Positions 46,563 to 58,430 of a stretch of 64,000 nt of DNA are shown one piece after another; position 1 is the first letter of the stretch, and each line of letters begins with the position of its first letter. This DNA comes from Liolophura sinensis (taxonomy: Eukaryota; Mollusca; Polyplacophora; Chitonida; Chitonidae): NCBI RefSeq assembly GCF_032854445.1, contig NC_088303.1:36001265-36065264 (forward strand), in the 5' to 3' direction. A program made the position numbers and the translations under genes. A model generated the notes under the pieces. It was not told the DNA's origin and made no database searches. It saw only the letters and a list, made by a program, of their open reading frames with translations.

Positions 46563-49500
46563 GCCAATGTGTAATGCCAATATGGTGTTAAAGTTTTGAA
46601 ATGGTTTTGATTTTATGCACCAGCAGGATAGGGTTAACTTTTATCCACACAACCTTTTACCCCCCACCAGCTTCGTTCCAATCTTTTGTGAAATCATACC
46701 CAACTTGATCCAGTAATAATCTGCTACACGCTTCTCTAAGTTATTGGATTGTTGTTTTTCATTGGGCTCAAGAATATTTCACTTACATGTACAGTGTGTG
46801 CTATGGCAGCTGGTGCTATTGATGATGGATTTTTTTTTCCTGTTTTTAAATTTGAATGTCAGAAGAAATTGTATTGATTTTAAGATTATAGACAAAAGGC
46901 AACGTATAAAAAGAAATCCTGAATGGATTGGTCACTCCTCTGAGAAATCCGAACGCTTGACTGCCATGTTATACACACATGGTATTGGCCTAACCGCAGT
47001 GCTCATCATGTCAGCAGTAACACTTTATGACTTTTAGCAGATTGAGGTTTCCAAATGATGACTGCGACAGCTAATCATATTTTCCATTAAGTTTAGACTT
47101 ACTGCTGTGGAAGTGTCTTCCAAAAATTTATTATTTTTATTTATTGTATGTTTTTAATGTAAAAACAAGGAACAAAATTTTTCTGAATTACAGTTCGTGC
47201 CAGTCAAAAGCTGACTTTCCTGTATTTAGCAAATGATGTCATACAAAACAGCAAGAAGAAAGGCCCGGAGTTTCAGAGAGAATTTGCTGCCATTTTGGTA
47301 GAAGCCTTTGGCACTGCAGCTAAGTATGTGGCATTTATCACTATTAGCTTTTGTTTAATGTGTCATGATATTCATCTGAAAAATTGATGTCATTTTAATT
47401 CAACACGTTAAAGTCCACCCCTCTTTATTTGACATTCTGATATTCATTGATCGACAGGACAGAGATAAGACAACATTTGATGCTACGTCTGGCTGGCACT
47501 TACAGAAATAAATAAAAGTCTGCTACCCATCTAAATGTGACTTTTGACGTATTCTCTTCCAAGGTTTTCTTAATATTTAAAAGTAAAAGGATTGGTTGGT
47601 TGCTAAAAGTCAGATGTCCGGTATTGTCAGGGAGATCATTTAGCTGAATTATCAGGTCAACAAATTACTTATGTAGTGTTTGATATGTTAAAGGACCATG
47701 CATCTTTTCATGTGGAAAAACTGTGAATTTGATTTGACTCTTACATCTGCCTACATGCACGTATAGATACTGAGGCTACAGGCTTTGTGGTCTTAAATTT
47801 GACATGTATCAAAAGTTAATTTAAACATCTTTTCAAATAAAATATAAACTGAAATTGGTAATAAAATCCTTATTCGATATAAAATTCATTTTGGTTGAAC
47901 ATTTTTGGTGAGCATTCAGAAGTAAAGGGCAATGGGTACATGTATTTATGATGTCTATTGATGATACATTTACATACGTGTAGACATATAAACATGCATT
48001 TACTATGTTTATTTGTCCCACATTTTACCTCTTCCCCTTTGACAGAGATGCTGACAGTAAAATGACAAAATCTTTGGAGAGGTTGCTGAACATCTGGCAA
48101 GAACGAGGCATTTATGACAAAGAGCTAATTAAACAGGCCAGACACAGATTGAGTGAGTACATTCAGTCACAAAATTGAATAAACTCGGAGCACGTAGCAT
48201 CTTAAATGTGGTGTAAAGTATCTTGATGTGCAGAGACGCATCTTAAGAAGTTTTAAAGTTCAAATCACATTGGGCCAGTGTTGCAGTTGTTTTATGTATT
48301 TTTAGCCTTATAGATACAATATATTTATCACAATTTGAATCACTTAAATTTTGTAGCCAAAGGTGGGAAGTACAGAGCTCTTAGGAATTTCAAACAAGGT
48401 CAGTAAATTGTGGAAATGTGACAGAATTCATGGACATGTTATGTCACATCTGTTGTGTATTTGGTGTTACCCTAACTCTTCAACCTTTTCAACTGTCTCT
48501 GAAACCAATATTTTGAAACATTCTGAGAGAGCTTTGGGTTGTAGAGAAATAATTTGCATGGTTTTATGAAGCTTACATTTTTAATGACACAAACAAATCA
48601 TTTCAGCATCATTTCCTTAATAACTGAATGAATAAGATTTACAGTTCATGTACTGGACATTTCTGTGAATACTACATAGGTGATTTTTAGTCTACCGTAC
48701 TGGGGCTCTTTGGCTAAGCGTAATTTAGAAGTATCTATCCTAGATCTATCCTACTTGTGGAGTTGATTTCTTGAACTTACAAGAAGTAAGATTAAGTGTG
48801 GCATTATGTTAGGAAAGTAGATAGCCAAGCAAGATAAACCATGGTGTGGCCAAAGTGTTTTTAGGTAGTTAAGCACTACTGACATGTCCCAAGTTATTAT
48901 GTAGTATGAAAATCACTGGTCGATTTTTATACACACCTTTAAGAAGCTGTACAACCAAGTTGTGGCTGCCTACTGAAAAATTGTCAATGTTCTGACACAT
49001 TGCAGACAGTGCACTCCGTGCTTTGTTGATTGCACTGTATCCAATGCACTTATCGAATTAATGTACAGTATCAAGAAATTCAACACTGCATTTAGAGTGG
49101 GTTGAATCAGATCAGTGTGTTTTTGACTAGAGAATGAAATTCATTGTTTGATATAACATAGTTGGTCGCCAGGAGTTACAAATGAGACTGATTAACTCCT
49201 CGAAAAGTCCTTGATCCTGGAGAGATTTCCTGACATACGACATGCTAAAAGTGTCAGCTTTCCCCCAGTGGGTTGCAAGGGGTCCTGGTGTGGCAACTGA
49301 AGAAGTGTGTTCATTGTTGGCAATACCAGTGGCTCCTTCACCAGCATATGCATCCGCATTGGCTACCAGCACTGGGTTGGCCAGTGAGGAGCTATCACCA
49401 GTTCCTCCTCCTCCTCTGTCCTGATCTTGCGAAGGGTCTTTATGACCAAGCTGAAAGGAAAAAGAACAATACACATAATTTCCTGACAAGGTCATAGAAA

Positions 49501-52500
49501 AAGCATCTACATGCCTTACTGAGGGGTCAGGCCTCCAAAAAACATAATTAGGCAGTTGTGTGTTAAGTCTATAGGCAAATATGTCAATGTCTGGTGTACC
49601 AAACATTTCTGTTAGGCCGTTAAACACAGATTTGTTTAGCATGTGTTCCTTACTATCATCAGATACTCGACTTTCTCTGTCAGCCTCAACATTTTTTACC
49701 TCAGGGATGTGACATGCACTTAGCCATAAATTCCTGTCTTTACACCACAGCTAGATTTCCTGAGCAAATTTATTACATTTCTCAGATTTACATCCACCAA
49801 AATTAGAAATGTAATCTAATGCAGTTGTGTTATCAACCTGTACTTGCACACTCTGAACCTTTGGTTTGAAACCTTCTAAGAGCATAAAAAAACTGCCAAT
49901 AATTCAAGATAATTTTTAGGACTGCTCATTTCCTGGGCTATCCATCTACCCTCAGTTTTTGCTTTGTTCACTACAGCTCCCCAGCCAATCACACTTGCAT
50001 CTGTGGTTAAAATTATATTTGGACTCCCTTGTATTAGATTTACACTATTTTCCACATTGTCTATCTACTATTATAGATTTCCTTTGGGTGATGCCGATAA
50101 TTTCATAAGTGCATCAAAATTGTCCCTTTCTTGTTTCTTGCTGTGAACTTGTACCTCTCTATATTTTTATAGAACAGCTGACCAAATTGAACTGTGGGAA
50201 ATTTGGAAACAATCAAACCTATCACATGTGGTGTTCGTCTTATACCCACCAAATTGGCCTTGTACAAAGTTAAACATTCCTGGCAGATGTTCTCAGATTT
50301 TTCAGGTGTAAGCCGAACTGTCATGTCGACTGAATTAAGTATAAACCCCAGCAATGGTAATTCTTGTGTGAGTTGCAGCACTGATTTGGAATCATGTACA
50401 ATGAAACTTAGTTTTGTTAGCAAATCAAGTGTGTCAGAGGTGTTTTCTTGGCACTGTTCATACATTTGGCCCTGTAGGTAGCTCTGCTCTATATAATCCA
50501 CACTAATGTGACCTTTCTGTCGGAGTGATAAATAAACTGGTTTTAGCAACTTTGTGAATAGTCTAGGTCCCAAAGACACACCGTTTGGAAGGATAGTAAA
50601 TTGATAAATCTGACCTTCCCAAAAAAATCTGAGATATTTCTGATGTTCTGACGTAATTGGGATGCTGTAATAAGCTTTACAAAGATCCACAGATCCTGTG
50701 AACGCATTTGGTTGCATAAGATCGATGGCAGACTGAATACTACTTGTTTTAAAGGGGCGAAATACAACTGATTTGTTTAAATCTTTCAAATTTATAATAT
50801 GTCTGAATTTGCCATCTTTCTTTTTCCGGACGAAAATGGGGGACAGAAACTGTCCTTCACAATGTTGATTATTACACCTTTATTTGGTAAAGATTCAGTT
50901 TCATTATTGACAAAAGCCATTCCTGACGGGATATTTTAACCTTGGGCACACCGTGCTTTGGTTGTCGCATTGGCATGTTATTAGTGAATTCTATATGACA
51001 ATGTTGGACTGTGTTTAACATGGCTTTGTCTGACGTGAGTTTTTCCCATTCCGAAACAAAACCTTTCAGTCTACCCCCTATCGGCAGTGTTTTTTGCCTC
51101 TTTTACTGTCCTTTACCTTTGCCCACTCCCCATTTGGTAGGTAACCTGTATGGCCTCTGTAATGTCCGCCTAAGGGACAGCTTCTGAAGTGTGTGTAACC
51201 CCAGTCCCTGCACTGACTCCAGCTAGATCCATGAAAGTGTTTTCCCCTGAGGCCTCAACGGAATCCACGACCAATATTGGGGTGCCATAGATTTCTTCCA
51301 ACTTTGTTAAATTCCGTCATCTCATGTATTTCGATACATCTGGGCCAAACAGCTGGAGTTAATAATTTCTGCCAGTTTTCTGAGTCGATTGCAACTCTTG
51401 TTGATTCCTCTTTTAGAATCTTTTCATCACTTATTAACATGTCGCCCTGACGACCGTCTACGCTTGAGCTATTTTTAGCTTGCTTAGCTGCCTGGGCTGC
51501 ACCAAGCGACTCGTCAGGTCATTCGAGTTCAGTTTAGGGTTATTAACCTGGGGTTTGGCCTCGAAAGAATCAACAACCCCACTTCATAAATATCTTCTCC
51601 ATACCGGTATTGTGAATGATATTCGTACTAGTCATCATCATAGTCCATTGCCATGTTCTGAGAAACCTACATTTCGAAAAGACTTTTTTAGACTTTTTCT
51701 AACATTTTCGAGAGCAAGACTTTTAAACATGAATTTGTTTCGTACACGCCTGACTGTGATTTATTTCCAGACTATTGACTTGCCCTCAGATGTTTTACTT
51801 TTTGCAGGTCCTTTGTCCTTTGAGTTTTTGCTTTTACCAAAGTCATTATGCTCTTTAATGCTCTGATGACTCGTAGTCTTGAACAACATGACATAATCAT
51901 GATCGTCAGCCATATCATGCTGAAATAAAGTCAGGAATTCCAAGGAAATTATTTTTCAACTGGGGAGTAATTTGAGTCAGTTATCACAATGAGAGCTTGG
52001 GCAATTATGCCAGCAACTCTTGGTTGATTACACACCAGTCCGCAACTGATAAATTATTATCAGAATGTAGACAAGAGTTTACGTCTTGTCCGCCTAAATT
52101 TACAAGATGCTCTGCCATGACGCATGTGCCACTCAACTCTCACATGATCCTCTCTGATTTAAATCCACATTTTATATGGGTAGTAAAAGATACATGTATT
52201 TATTAATGTATATGTAGTTATTCTGGTGATATACACGTATTATTGTGAAAAAAAATCACGGTACATAAGCCCACTTTACAATTTCAGCATTTTAATAGAA
52301 CTTTTCTAGGTAAAGAGGGTTTTTTACCGGGAAAATTCCTTTGAGATTTCATACATGTAGGTAATTCCTTTTTTTAAAATAAGAAAATTATTTGTTATTA
52401 CTTTTAAATGTTGAGATTATAATGTACCATATTTTGGTGTAATGATTGATTACATCATGATTTTTTTTTCCACAATAATATGTGTGTTATACAAAAAAAA

Positions 52501-55500
52501 CTATTTTGTAACATGTTCCATGAATAGATTTCACGAAAATGCAGTTTATATGTAGGGTAAAAAAAAATACCTGGTTTCACATCATTAGACATTAAGTAAG
52601 GCCCATAGACTGCACCTTACAATCTTAATATATAGGTGGACAGTTTGTGCTTTATAAAATATAACTTTTAGCTACAGTTATGTGCGGGCCTGACATCATT
52701 TTTTCTCTACTTTTTCTCTACTTCCACTTTAAAAATAAATTGTGAATATTTATTTTTTGCAAGAATAATGTTTTGATAGGATTAAAGTGAAAGTTTGAAT
52801 TTCATCAGACAACCAAAATACTTGAACTGTTGTTTAGCAAACTCAGGCTCAGAACCTCCGGCCCCTAAAAAGAAGAAGCAGGAGCCCATACTGTCTTTAC
52901 TGGAGGAGGTGGAAAAAGAGCCAGGAGTAGGCGTCCCAGAGGTAAGGGAGATAACTGACCCTATTGTGTCATGTCAGCAGATTCCTGGGATGCCATTTAT
53001 GCGAGCTGTATTTGATAACTGCTTTGCTGTTATCAATTCTGACTGTTGGATATAATTGTTCTGTGTAGAGGTTGTGCACTGGAGGCAATGTTGGAATTCT
53101 AACCAAAAAATGTGATGATCTTTCTTGAAGAGTGCCTTTTCACAAAGTGCTCTGGGCTTTAACGGTTTTTTGTTGAAAATCCAACTTCATGAACATCTGT
53201 ACAAGCCATCTGTACACTGATGTGATATACATGGCCATAAGTTACATGTATATTTTTTTATGATAAAGTTTCAGTCCAGAAAATATATTTTTCTTTTCAA
53301 ACTTACTTTTTTAAGCATGGGATGTTGGCATATTTGGTTAACTTGTTTCACTGTAAAATATACTGTAAGAGTAACAAAATTAGTTTACTTGATATGGTAC
53401 TATAGGACAAAAGTGCTAAAAAATAATAACACGACTACAGCTTTAATAATCAACAAATCTTGATACTACTTCTCTTGGCATGGCACACAGCCTAAGGGAA
53501 TATTTATTTTTATTCGTGTGTTACGCTGCACTCAAAAATATTTCACTTATATGAAGATGGCCAGTATTACACTGGGAGGAAACCAGGCAGAACCCGAGGG
53601 GAAACCCAAAACCATCCGCACGGACATTCCCGCTTACGGCCAGAGAGGAAGCCAGCATGAGCTAGACTAGCACTCACACTGACAGCATTGGTGAGAGGGC
53701 TCCTGGGTTATTGTGCTTGGCTTGCATGCTAAGCCCCTCAGCCACAGAGGACCCCAGAAGGGAATAGGCCAAGTAGTGATTGCCTCAGACAACACATGAA
53801 TGCAGGAAGGGTCAGGTACTGGTGAATGAGACTGTTGATCAGGGTAACCTGTTGTATTTCCTCAGGCTGATGTGTTGGTGAAGGCCCTATCTGATCTGGA
53901 CAGTGCTGCCTCTAGTGACGCCGCTGTCAGAGAGAAGATTGCTGCTCTCCCCCCAGAAGTCTCCGATATTTCAAACCTGGACAAGTTGCAGGGTAAGCAC
54001 TGTTTGTAAAGGATTACAAGAAAAATGTAAATGTATTTTCCAGCAATACATGGTAAGCATGCCCTCCAAATCGTTTGAACAGTTGATGTACATTACAGGC
54101 AATTACATGTAGGTGGCTTACTCTGAGGTCACTGGTTCAGAACCCACCAATTACGCCCTTACTTTAGAGCCATTTTAGTTCGAGAAAGCATTTGATTTAT
54201 TGATTTGTTTATTTCATTGATGTTTGACGCCGTACCCAAGAATATTTCACTTATACGACGGCGGCCAGCATTATGGTGGGAGGAAACCGGACACAGCCCG
54301 GGGAAAACCCACAACCATTGGCAGGTTGCTGCAGACCTTCCCACGTACGGCCAGAGAGGAAGCCAGCATGAGCTGGACTAGAACTCACAGCAACCACATT
54401 GTTGAGAGGCTTCTGGGTCATTATGCTGCGCTAACGTGCTAACCAACTGAGCCACGGAGACCCCGAGAAAGCATTTAGGCACTAGATCTAATCAAGCTGT
54501 GTTAAAACTAACAAGTAAATTGAACAAAAATATGATGAATTACCAATAAAGGCTTAAATTTTTAAATAAGTTTCTTTCTTTCACAGACTTAAAAGCTCTC
54601 AGAAAGCATCAGAGTTGCATTTTATACAATTTCTTTATGCATGGTCACCTTTAAAAGTTTAGGCTCAGTTTTTTTGTAGAAATGACCCTGCCATCAGAGG
54701 TCTCAGTCAATTTTTAGCTCTAGAATGTTTGCTATTCAGAGAATGTGTATTAAAATCTCAAATATAAACCGTACCGCTAAACCACTTAAAAGGATATTCA
54801 CCAATCCAATGTATTCATATGTTTTTAACACAGTGGTGATTCTGTGGACCACATTGACTTGGTCAGGCTGTTCAACTTTCCTTTAACATTCAGGCGTTCA
54901 AATAACATGGCTAAGATATTAAGATTAGAATGTTCTGTGAATTTAAAAATTAGGAAGAAGAGGTTGTTTGATGTCATCTGAATATACCTTTAGAATCATG
55001 TTTTTGTGTTTAGATTTTGCATCTTGAAGGTGTGAACATCCAGCAATTGAATATTTTTATTTCTTAGAGTGATAACTTCTGATAAATGTCCAAAGATTGT
55101 CTTAAAATTGTCTGCAAGAAGTAATTTCTTCACTTTGTGTTAGCTGTAGTGGTGTTCAAGTTTTATGCTATATTTGTAAAGACATGAATTTCATTTGTTT
55201 GACAAAAGGGTCATTTGCTCAGTTCTGAGGAATATTTTCTTTTAGCCAGAGATTTTCACATTGCCTCTCTTGTCTTGCACCTGCACTTGAATTCCTTGCA
55301 TATTTCTCCTGGTGACATAGTGTAAATATCTCTAGGCTACAGATATTTCCCCTCTGCTTGGCTTGATTTCTCTTTGTGACACTGCTGGATTTCTCCGTGT
55401 TTAACAGGGATTTATTCTAGGCTAGCTACAGATATTTTGGCCTGGTACTGCTTGATTTCTCCGTGTGACATTGCTGGATTTCTGTTTACGATGTTGCAGC

Positions 55501-58021
55501 ATTTACCCGGGGCTACTGACAATGCTAGATCTCACCTTGTGACATTGCTGAATTTACTCTGGGCTGCTGACATTGCTAGATCTCACAGTGTGACATTGCT
55601 GAATTTACTCTGGGCTGCTGACATTGCTAGATCTCACCTTGTGACATTGCTGAATTTACTCCGGGCTGCTGACGTTGCTAGATCTCACCGTGTGACATTG
55701 CTGAATTTACTCTGGGCTGCTGACATTGCTAGATCTCACCTTGTGACATTGCTGAATTTACTCTGGGCTGCTGACATTGCTAGATCTCACAGTGTGACAT
55801 TGCTGAATTTACTCTGGGCTGCTGACATTGCTAGATCTCACCTTGTGACATTGCTGAATTTACTCTGGGCTGCTGACATTGCTAGATCTCACCGTGTGAC
55901 GTTGCTGAATTTACTCTGGGCTGCTGACATTGCTAGATCTCACCTTGTGACATTGCTGAATTTACTCTGGGCTGCTGACATTGCTAGATCTCATAGTGTG
56001 ACATTGCTGAATTTACTCTGGGCTGCTGACATTGCTAGATCTCACCTTGTGACATTGCTGAATTTACTCTGGGCTGCTGACATTGCTAGATCTCACAGTG
56101 TGACATTGCTGAATTTACTCTGGGCTGCTGACATTGCTAGATCTCACCTTGTGACATTGCTGAATTTACTCCGGGCTGCTGACGTTGCTAGATCTCACCG
56201 TGTGACATTGCTGAATTTACTCTGGGCTGCTGAAGTATCCCACACTTCTTTTCTCTTAGAAAACTCTGCGTCAGAATCAAGTAATCACAGGTTTGGCTGC
56301 TTTTGGTCTGTTTTAGCATAGATAGATCAAATAAAGAGTGTATACCCTGAGTGTTATTTTTATTATTTGATGAACTTACCTTAAAGACAACCATCACATT
56401 TTGAATTTTCACAGATAAAGAAGCTGCAGAAAAGCTATCCAACTCAGTCGACGCTGCTTGTTGCATGTTGATCGAGTACAATGGAAGATTGGCTGCAGAG
56501 TTAGAAGATCGAAAACAAGTGGCTAAATCACTGCGGGCCTTCATCGCCGAGCAGAAAAATCACCTGATCAGTGACGAGAAAAGATTAGCCGTAAGTTCCG
56601 CTGAATCTCTTAAAGTCCTTTTGGTATGGCTGTAATTCTTCAGCTGTTTCGTGCATTAGATAAAAATACATGTATATGTAGCGTGTTTTATGTAGCACTA
56701 TTCTGCCTTCAGTTATTAAAAGTACCTGTGCAGATGTTAGAAATAAAGAAATGAACCAACCCCGCTGTAAAGTTTCAACTCTAACATAATAATATAGAGA
56801 CAGACAATTGTTAATACAAACATACAAAAACATTGCAGGGGCTTAGTACATCATATCATACCAATATTTACTTAAATCAGACTGTTGTAAAATTATTTGC
56901 TTTTAGATATTTTTTTCATAAACATTTTTGGAGTGAAAGTTAAAATTTGTAAAGGGGCCTCCATGACCTAGTGGTTGGCGTGTCAGCACAGTACAATACC
57001 CCAGGAACGGGAGAAGGTCTGCCAGCAATGAAGGGAATGGTCGTGGGTTTCCCACAGGCACTGTCCGGTTTCCCCCCACCATAATGCTTTCCGCTGTTGT
57101 ATAAATGAAATATTCTTGAAAACGGCTAAACACATAGATTAAATAAATAAATAAGTAAAATAAAAAATCATTGCAAATGTGTTGCAGCTACACACTACAG
57201 TGTATCCTGAATGGTCCGTTCTTGTTAATGTCCTGGTAACAAAAAAGTGTTTTATGTTGCTGTTCATGTTTATTTCTATAGGTGTAGCTACCAAGACATA
57301 TTATTTCCATATCTAAGGTGAACGAAAGCAAAACAGCTGACTGAATGACATGAAATAAAATAAGCTCATATAACATATTGAACCTGATAACCGCGGCATC
57401 CTACAATAATTCCATGTCATCATCTACTTAAGTACCTCATTATGAAGTAAATGTTAATGGCCCATGACGAAGAAACAAGATTTGGCCGATGAATCAAGTG
57501 ACTTATAGAGCTGTTGTCACATAACATGGCTCTGTGATGAATATTTCTCTCCCTTTGTTTGATATCTCTCTATGATTGAGAGGAATCCTCTCCAGGCCAG
57601 CAGTGTAGTGAGTTCTGAGTCAGGACAGCCATGGGTTCAGCTACGACTTTCCTTCAGGTAGTTTAATGTAAAATTAAAGGGTAAAACTGCCAAGCAAATA
57701 AGACATAAGATTTGAAAGTACAGCAAACAAAAGTTAGGCATGCCTATCCGAAATTCACAGATTGAACTTGTTACCTCAAATAAATAAGTTTTGAACATTG
57801 CCTTAAATAAACTCTCATTGGTTGATGTTTTTGTGTGGTTTACACCCCTCAATGATTGACAGGAGTACAGGTTAAAGCTGTCTAATGTGACGAGTGTGAG
57901 ACAGGAATTACAGGCACACATTCAAAATCTACCTGACCTCACCCTACTTCCTGACGTGACCGGGGGCCTGGCCCCACTGCCTTCTGCCGGGGACCTCTTC
58001 AATGTAGATGCACTTCACTGA
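45684..58021 (+). CDS. RPRD1B: Regulation of nuclear pre-mRNA domain-containing protein 1 (RPRD1), 7 exons
   Basis: Exons 45684-45834, 47194-47323, 48046-48152, 52838-52941, 53866-53992, 56415-56590 and 57863-58021; GT-AG introns with consistent phases, 317 residues plus TGA (human RPRD1B 326, from memory). The family binds the phosphorylated C-terminal repeat domain of RNA polymerase II and helps recruit CTD phosphatase activity; yeast Rtt103 is related. Residues 1-130 form the CTD-interacting domain: MSSFSDQNFAKKLSDLN, QTLSLWLIHHRKHAKSIV, LTFLYLANDVIQNSKKKGPE and SLERLLNIWQERGIYD. A short basic linker with PKKKKQ follows (possible nuclear signal). The coiled-coil region (VKALSDLDSAASSDAAV, EYNGRLAAELEDRKQ) and the C-terminal signature VTGGLAPLPSAGDLF complete it. 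The C-terminus is closer to RPRD1B than RPRD1A, but a pre-duplication orthologue of both is likely. Introns 3 and 5 carry a DIRS-like element and a 51-bp minisatellite. Confidence 0.96.
46064..46172. repeat. Foldback (MITE-like) inverted repeat
   Basis: Two arms of about 52 bp (46064-46117 and 46120-46172) are inverted copies with about 45 of 54 positions paired and almost no loop. The outer end of the left arm is itself a perfect 16-bp palindrome, GTCCATCTAGATGGAC (46064-46079); the right outer end has the same with one mismatch. It lies in intron 1 of RPRD1. It could be a miniature inverted-repeat element or a long-hairpin RNA locus. Confidence 0.75.
46513..46560. repeat. (TA)n microsatellite
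   Basis: About 20 TA dinucleotides in intron 1 of RPRD1, ending in TATTTATA. Confidence 0.95.
47324..48045. other. RPRD1 intron 2, nothing recognised
   Basis: 722-bp AT-rich intron without a repeat family I recognise. Minus-strand frames of 62 and 76 codons at its right end overlap exon 3 and are not supported. Confidence 0.5.
49127..50020 (-). pseudogene. RNase H and tyrosine recombinase remnant of DIRS-like element
   Basis: Fragments in broken frames: SVIGWGAVVNKAKTEGRW and NYLELLAVF (RNase H start, about 50.01-49.87 kb), CHIPEVKNVEADRESR (about 49.71-49.66 kb), and FGTPDIDIFAYRLNTQLP with FWRPDPSVRHVDAFSM (49.61-49.49 kb, the conserved end of DIRS RNase H). The last 170-codon frame ends in LQDQGLFEELISLICNSWRP, resembling the beginning of the DIRS tyrosine recombinase. 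At least one in-frame stop (near 49750) and frameshifts are present. Confidence 0.72.
50103..50875 (-). pseudogene. Reverse transcriptase domain of DIRS-like element, inactive
   Basis: An open frame of about 255 codons with RT landmarks in order: GQFLSPIFVRKKKDGKFR, HIINLKDLNK, VDLCKAYYSIPITSEHQK (fingers/palm Asp), QFTILPNGVSLGPRLFTK and VDYIEQSYLQG. The last is the place of the catalytic YxDD box; both aspartates are replaced (YIEQ), so the enzyme would be inactive even if expressed. LLGFILNSVDMTVRLTPEK follows as in DIRS-like RTs. No in-frame stop, but flanking domains are broken. Confidence 0.82.
51951..52837. other. RPRD1 intron 3, right part
   Basis: AT-rich sequence between the DIRS-like remnant and exon 4. 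No gene or recognised repeat; many T/A homopolymers. Confidence 0.5.
53494..53766 (-). repeat. Full-length SINE family A with short target-site duplication
   Basis: Minus-strand element (53500-53755) from GGGTCCTCTGTGGCTGAGGG through the B-box-like region and central domain to an A-rich tail. AAGGGAATA occurs at 53494-53502 and 53758-53766. It is more diverged than the other full-length copies. It lies in RPRD1 intron 4. Confidence 0.85.
54181..54476 (-). repeat. Full-length SINE family A with 13-bp target-site duplication
   Basis: Minus-strand element with head GGGGTCTCCGTGGCTCAGTT (A box TGGCTCAGTTGG), central domain and (AAAT)-rich tail. It is flanked by the exact repeat CGAGAAAGCATTT at 54181-54193 and 54464-54476. 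In RPRD1 intron 5, antisense to the gene. Confidence 0.93.
55490..56235. repeat. Minisatellite, 51 bp unit, 14 copies, in RPRD1 intron 5
   Basis: Unit starts TGACATTGCTGAATTTACTC and continues TGGGCTGCTGACATTGCTAG and ATCTCACCT. The unit length is a multiple of three, so one plus frame stays open for 294 codons through 14 copies of a 17-residue cycle (VTLLNLLWAADIARSHx). The variable last position alternates L, S, L, R, giving a partly regular higher-order pattern. The array lies between RPRD1 exons 5 and 6 and has no splice-consistent link to either. Confidence 0.95.
56956..57155 (+). repeat. SINE family A, diverged
   Basis: Plus-strand copy with head GGGGCCTCCATGACCTAGTG, a deleted B-box region, central ATGGTCGTGGGTTTCCCACA and an (AAAT)n tail. 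In RPRD1 intron 6. Confidence 0.82.
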
Positions 58022-58200
58022 CAAAGGAGATAAATGCTGCTGTAAATAGTGTCACGGTGAGTGCCATTACCCTTACATGCAAGATTATGGAGGATGTTGG
58101 CCCTTTAGCAGTTGTAGACTACAGCATTGTTGTTCTGCTTCTGTTTTCATCCAGCATATATGTACATGTCCACAGATTATTGTGATCATGCTTGTCCTTG

Positions 58201-58430
58201 TATCCAGTATTAAGGGCCTCGGTTGCTGAGAGTTCAAGTCCAGCTCATGCTGGTTTCCTCTCCAGCTGTACAGTGGAAGGTCTGCAGGCAACCTGCGGAC
58301 GATTGTGGGTTTCTGCTGGGCCCTGCCCGTTTTCCTCCCACCATAGTGCTGGCCGCCGTAGTATAAGAGAAATATTCTTGAGTATGGTGTAAAACACCAA
58401 TCAGATAAATAAATAAATATATCCAGCATT
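58201..58430 (+). repeat. SINE family A inserted at the edge of the 41-bp array
   Basis: Plus-strand copy lacking most of the A-box region; it has GAGAGTTCAAGTCCAGCTCA, the central domain and an (AAAT)n tail. The flanks TATCCAGTATT (58201-58211) and TATCCAGCATT (58420-58430) form a likely target-site duplication made from the first unit of the adjacent minisatellite. It is in the RPRD1 3' UTR or just downstream. Confidence 0.87.

Larger units (their letters stand above)
49127..51950 (-). mobile_element. Decayed DIRS-like retrotransposon in RPRD1 intron 3
   Basis: Reading on the minus strand the order is gag-like remnant (51.95-51.2 kb, broken frames), reverse transcriptase (about 50.88-50.10 kb), RNase H (about 50.02-49.48 kb) and the start of a tyrosine-recombinase-like domain (about 49.29-49.13 kb). 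RT plus RNase H followed by a YR is the DIRS arrangement. The element is inserted antisense to RPRD1. Frames are broken by stops and shifts, and the recombinase is cut off after about 45 residues, so the copy is dead and truncated at that end. Inverted or split terminal repeats were not found by eye. Confidence 0.78.

Noticed and set aside
49242..49497. Plus-strand frames within the RPRD1 intron
   Set aside because: They are antisense to the RNase H/recombinase remnant and carry no domain.
51480..51866. 128-codon plus-strand frame
   Set aside because: Shadow of the decayed gag-like region of the antisense DIRS-like element; no recognisable product.
55437..56321. 294-codon leucine-rich frame between RPRD1 exons 5 and 6
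   Set aside because: The 51-bp tandem repeat explains it. No splice sites join it to the neighbouring exons, and known RPRD1 proteins have no such segment.
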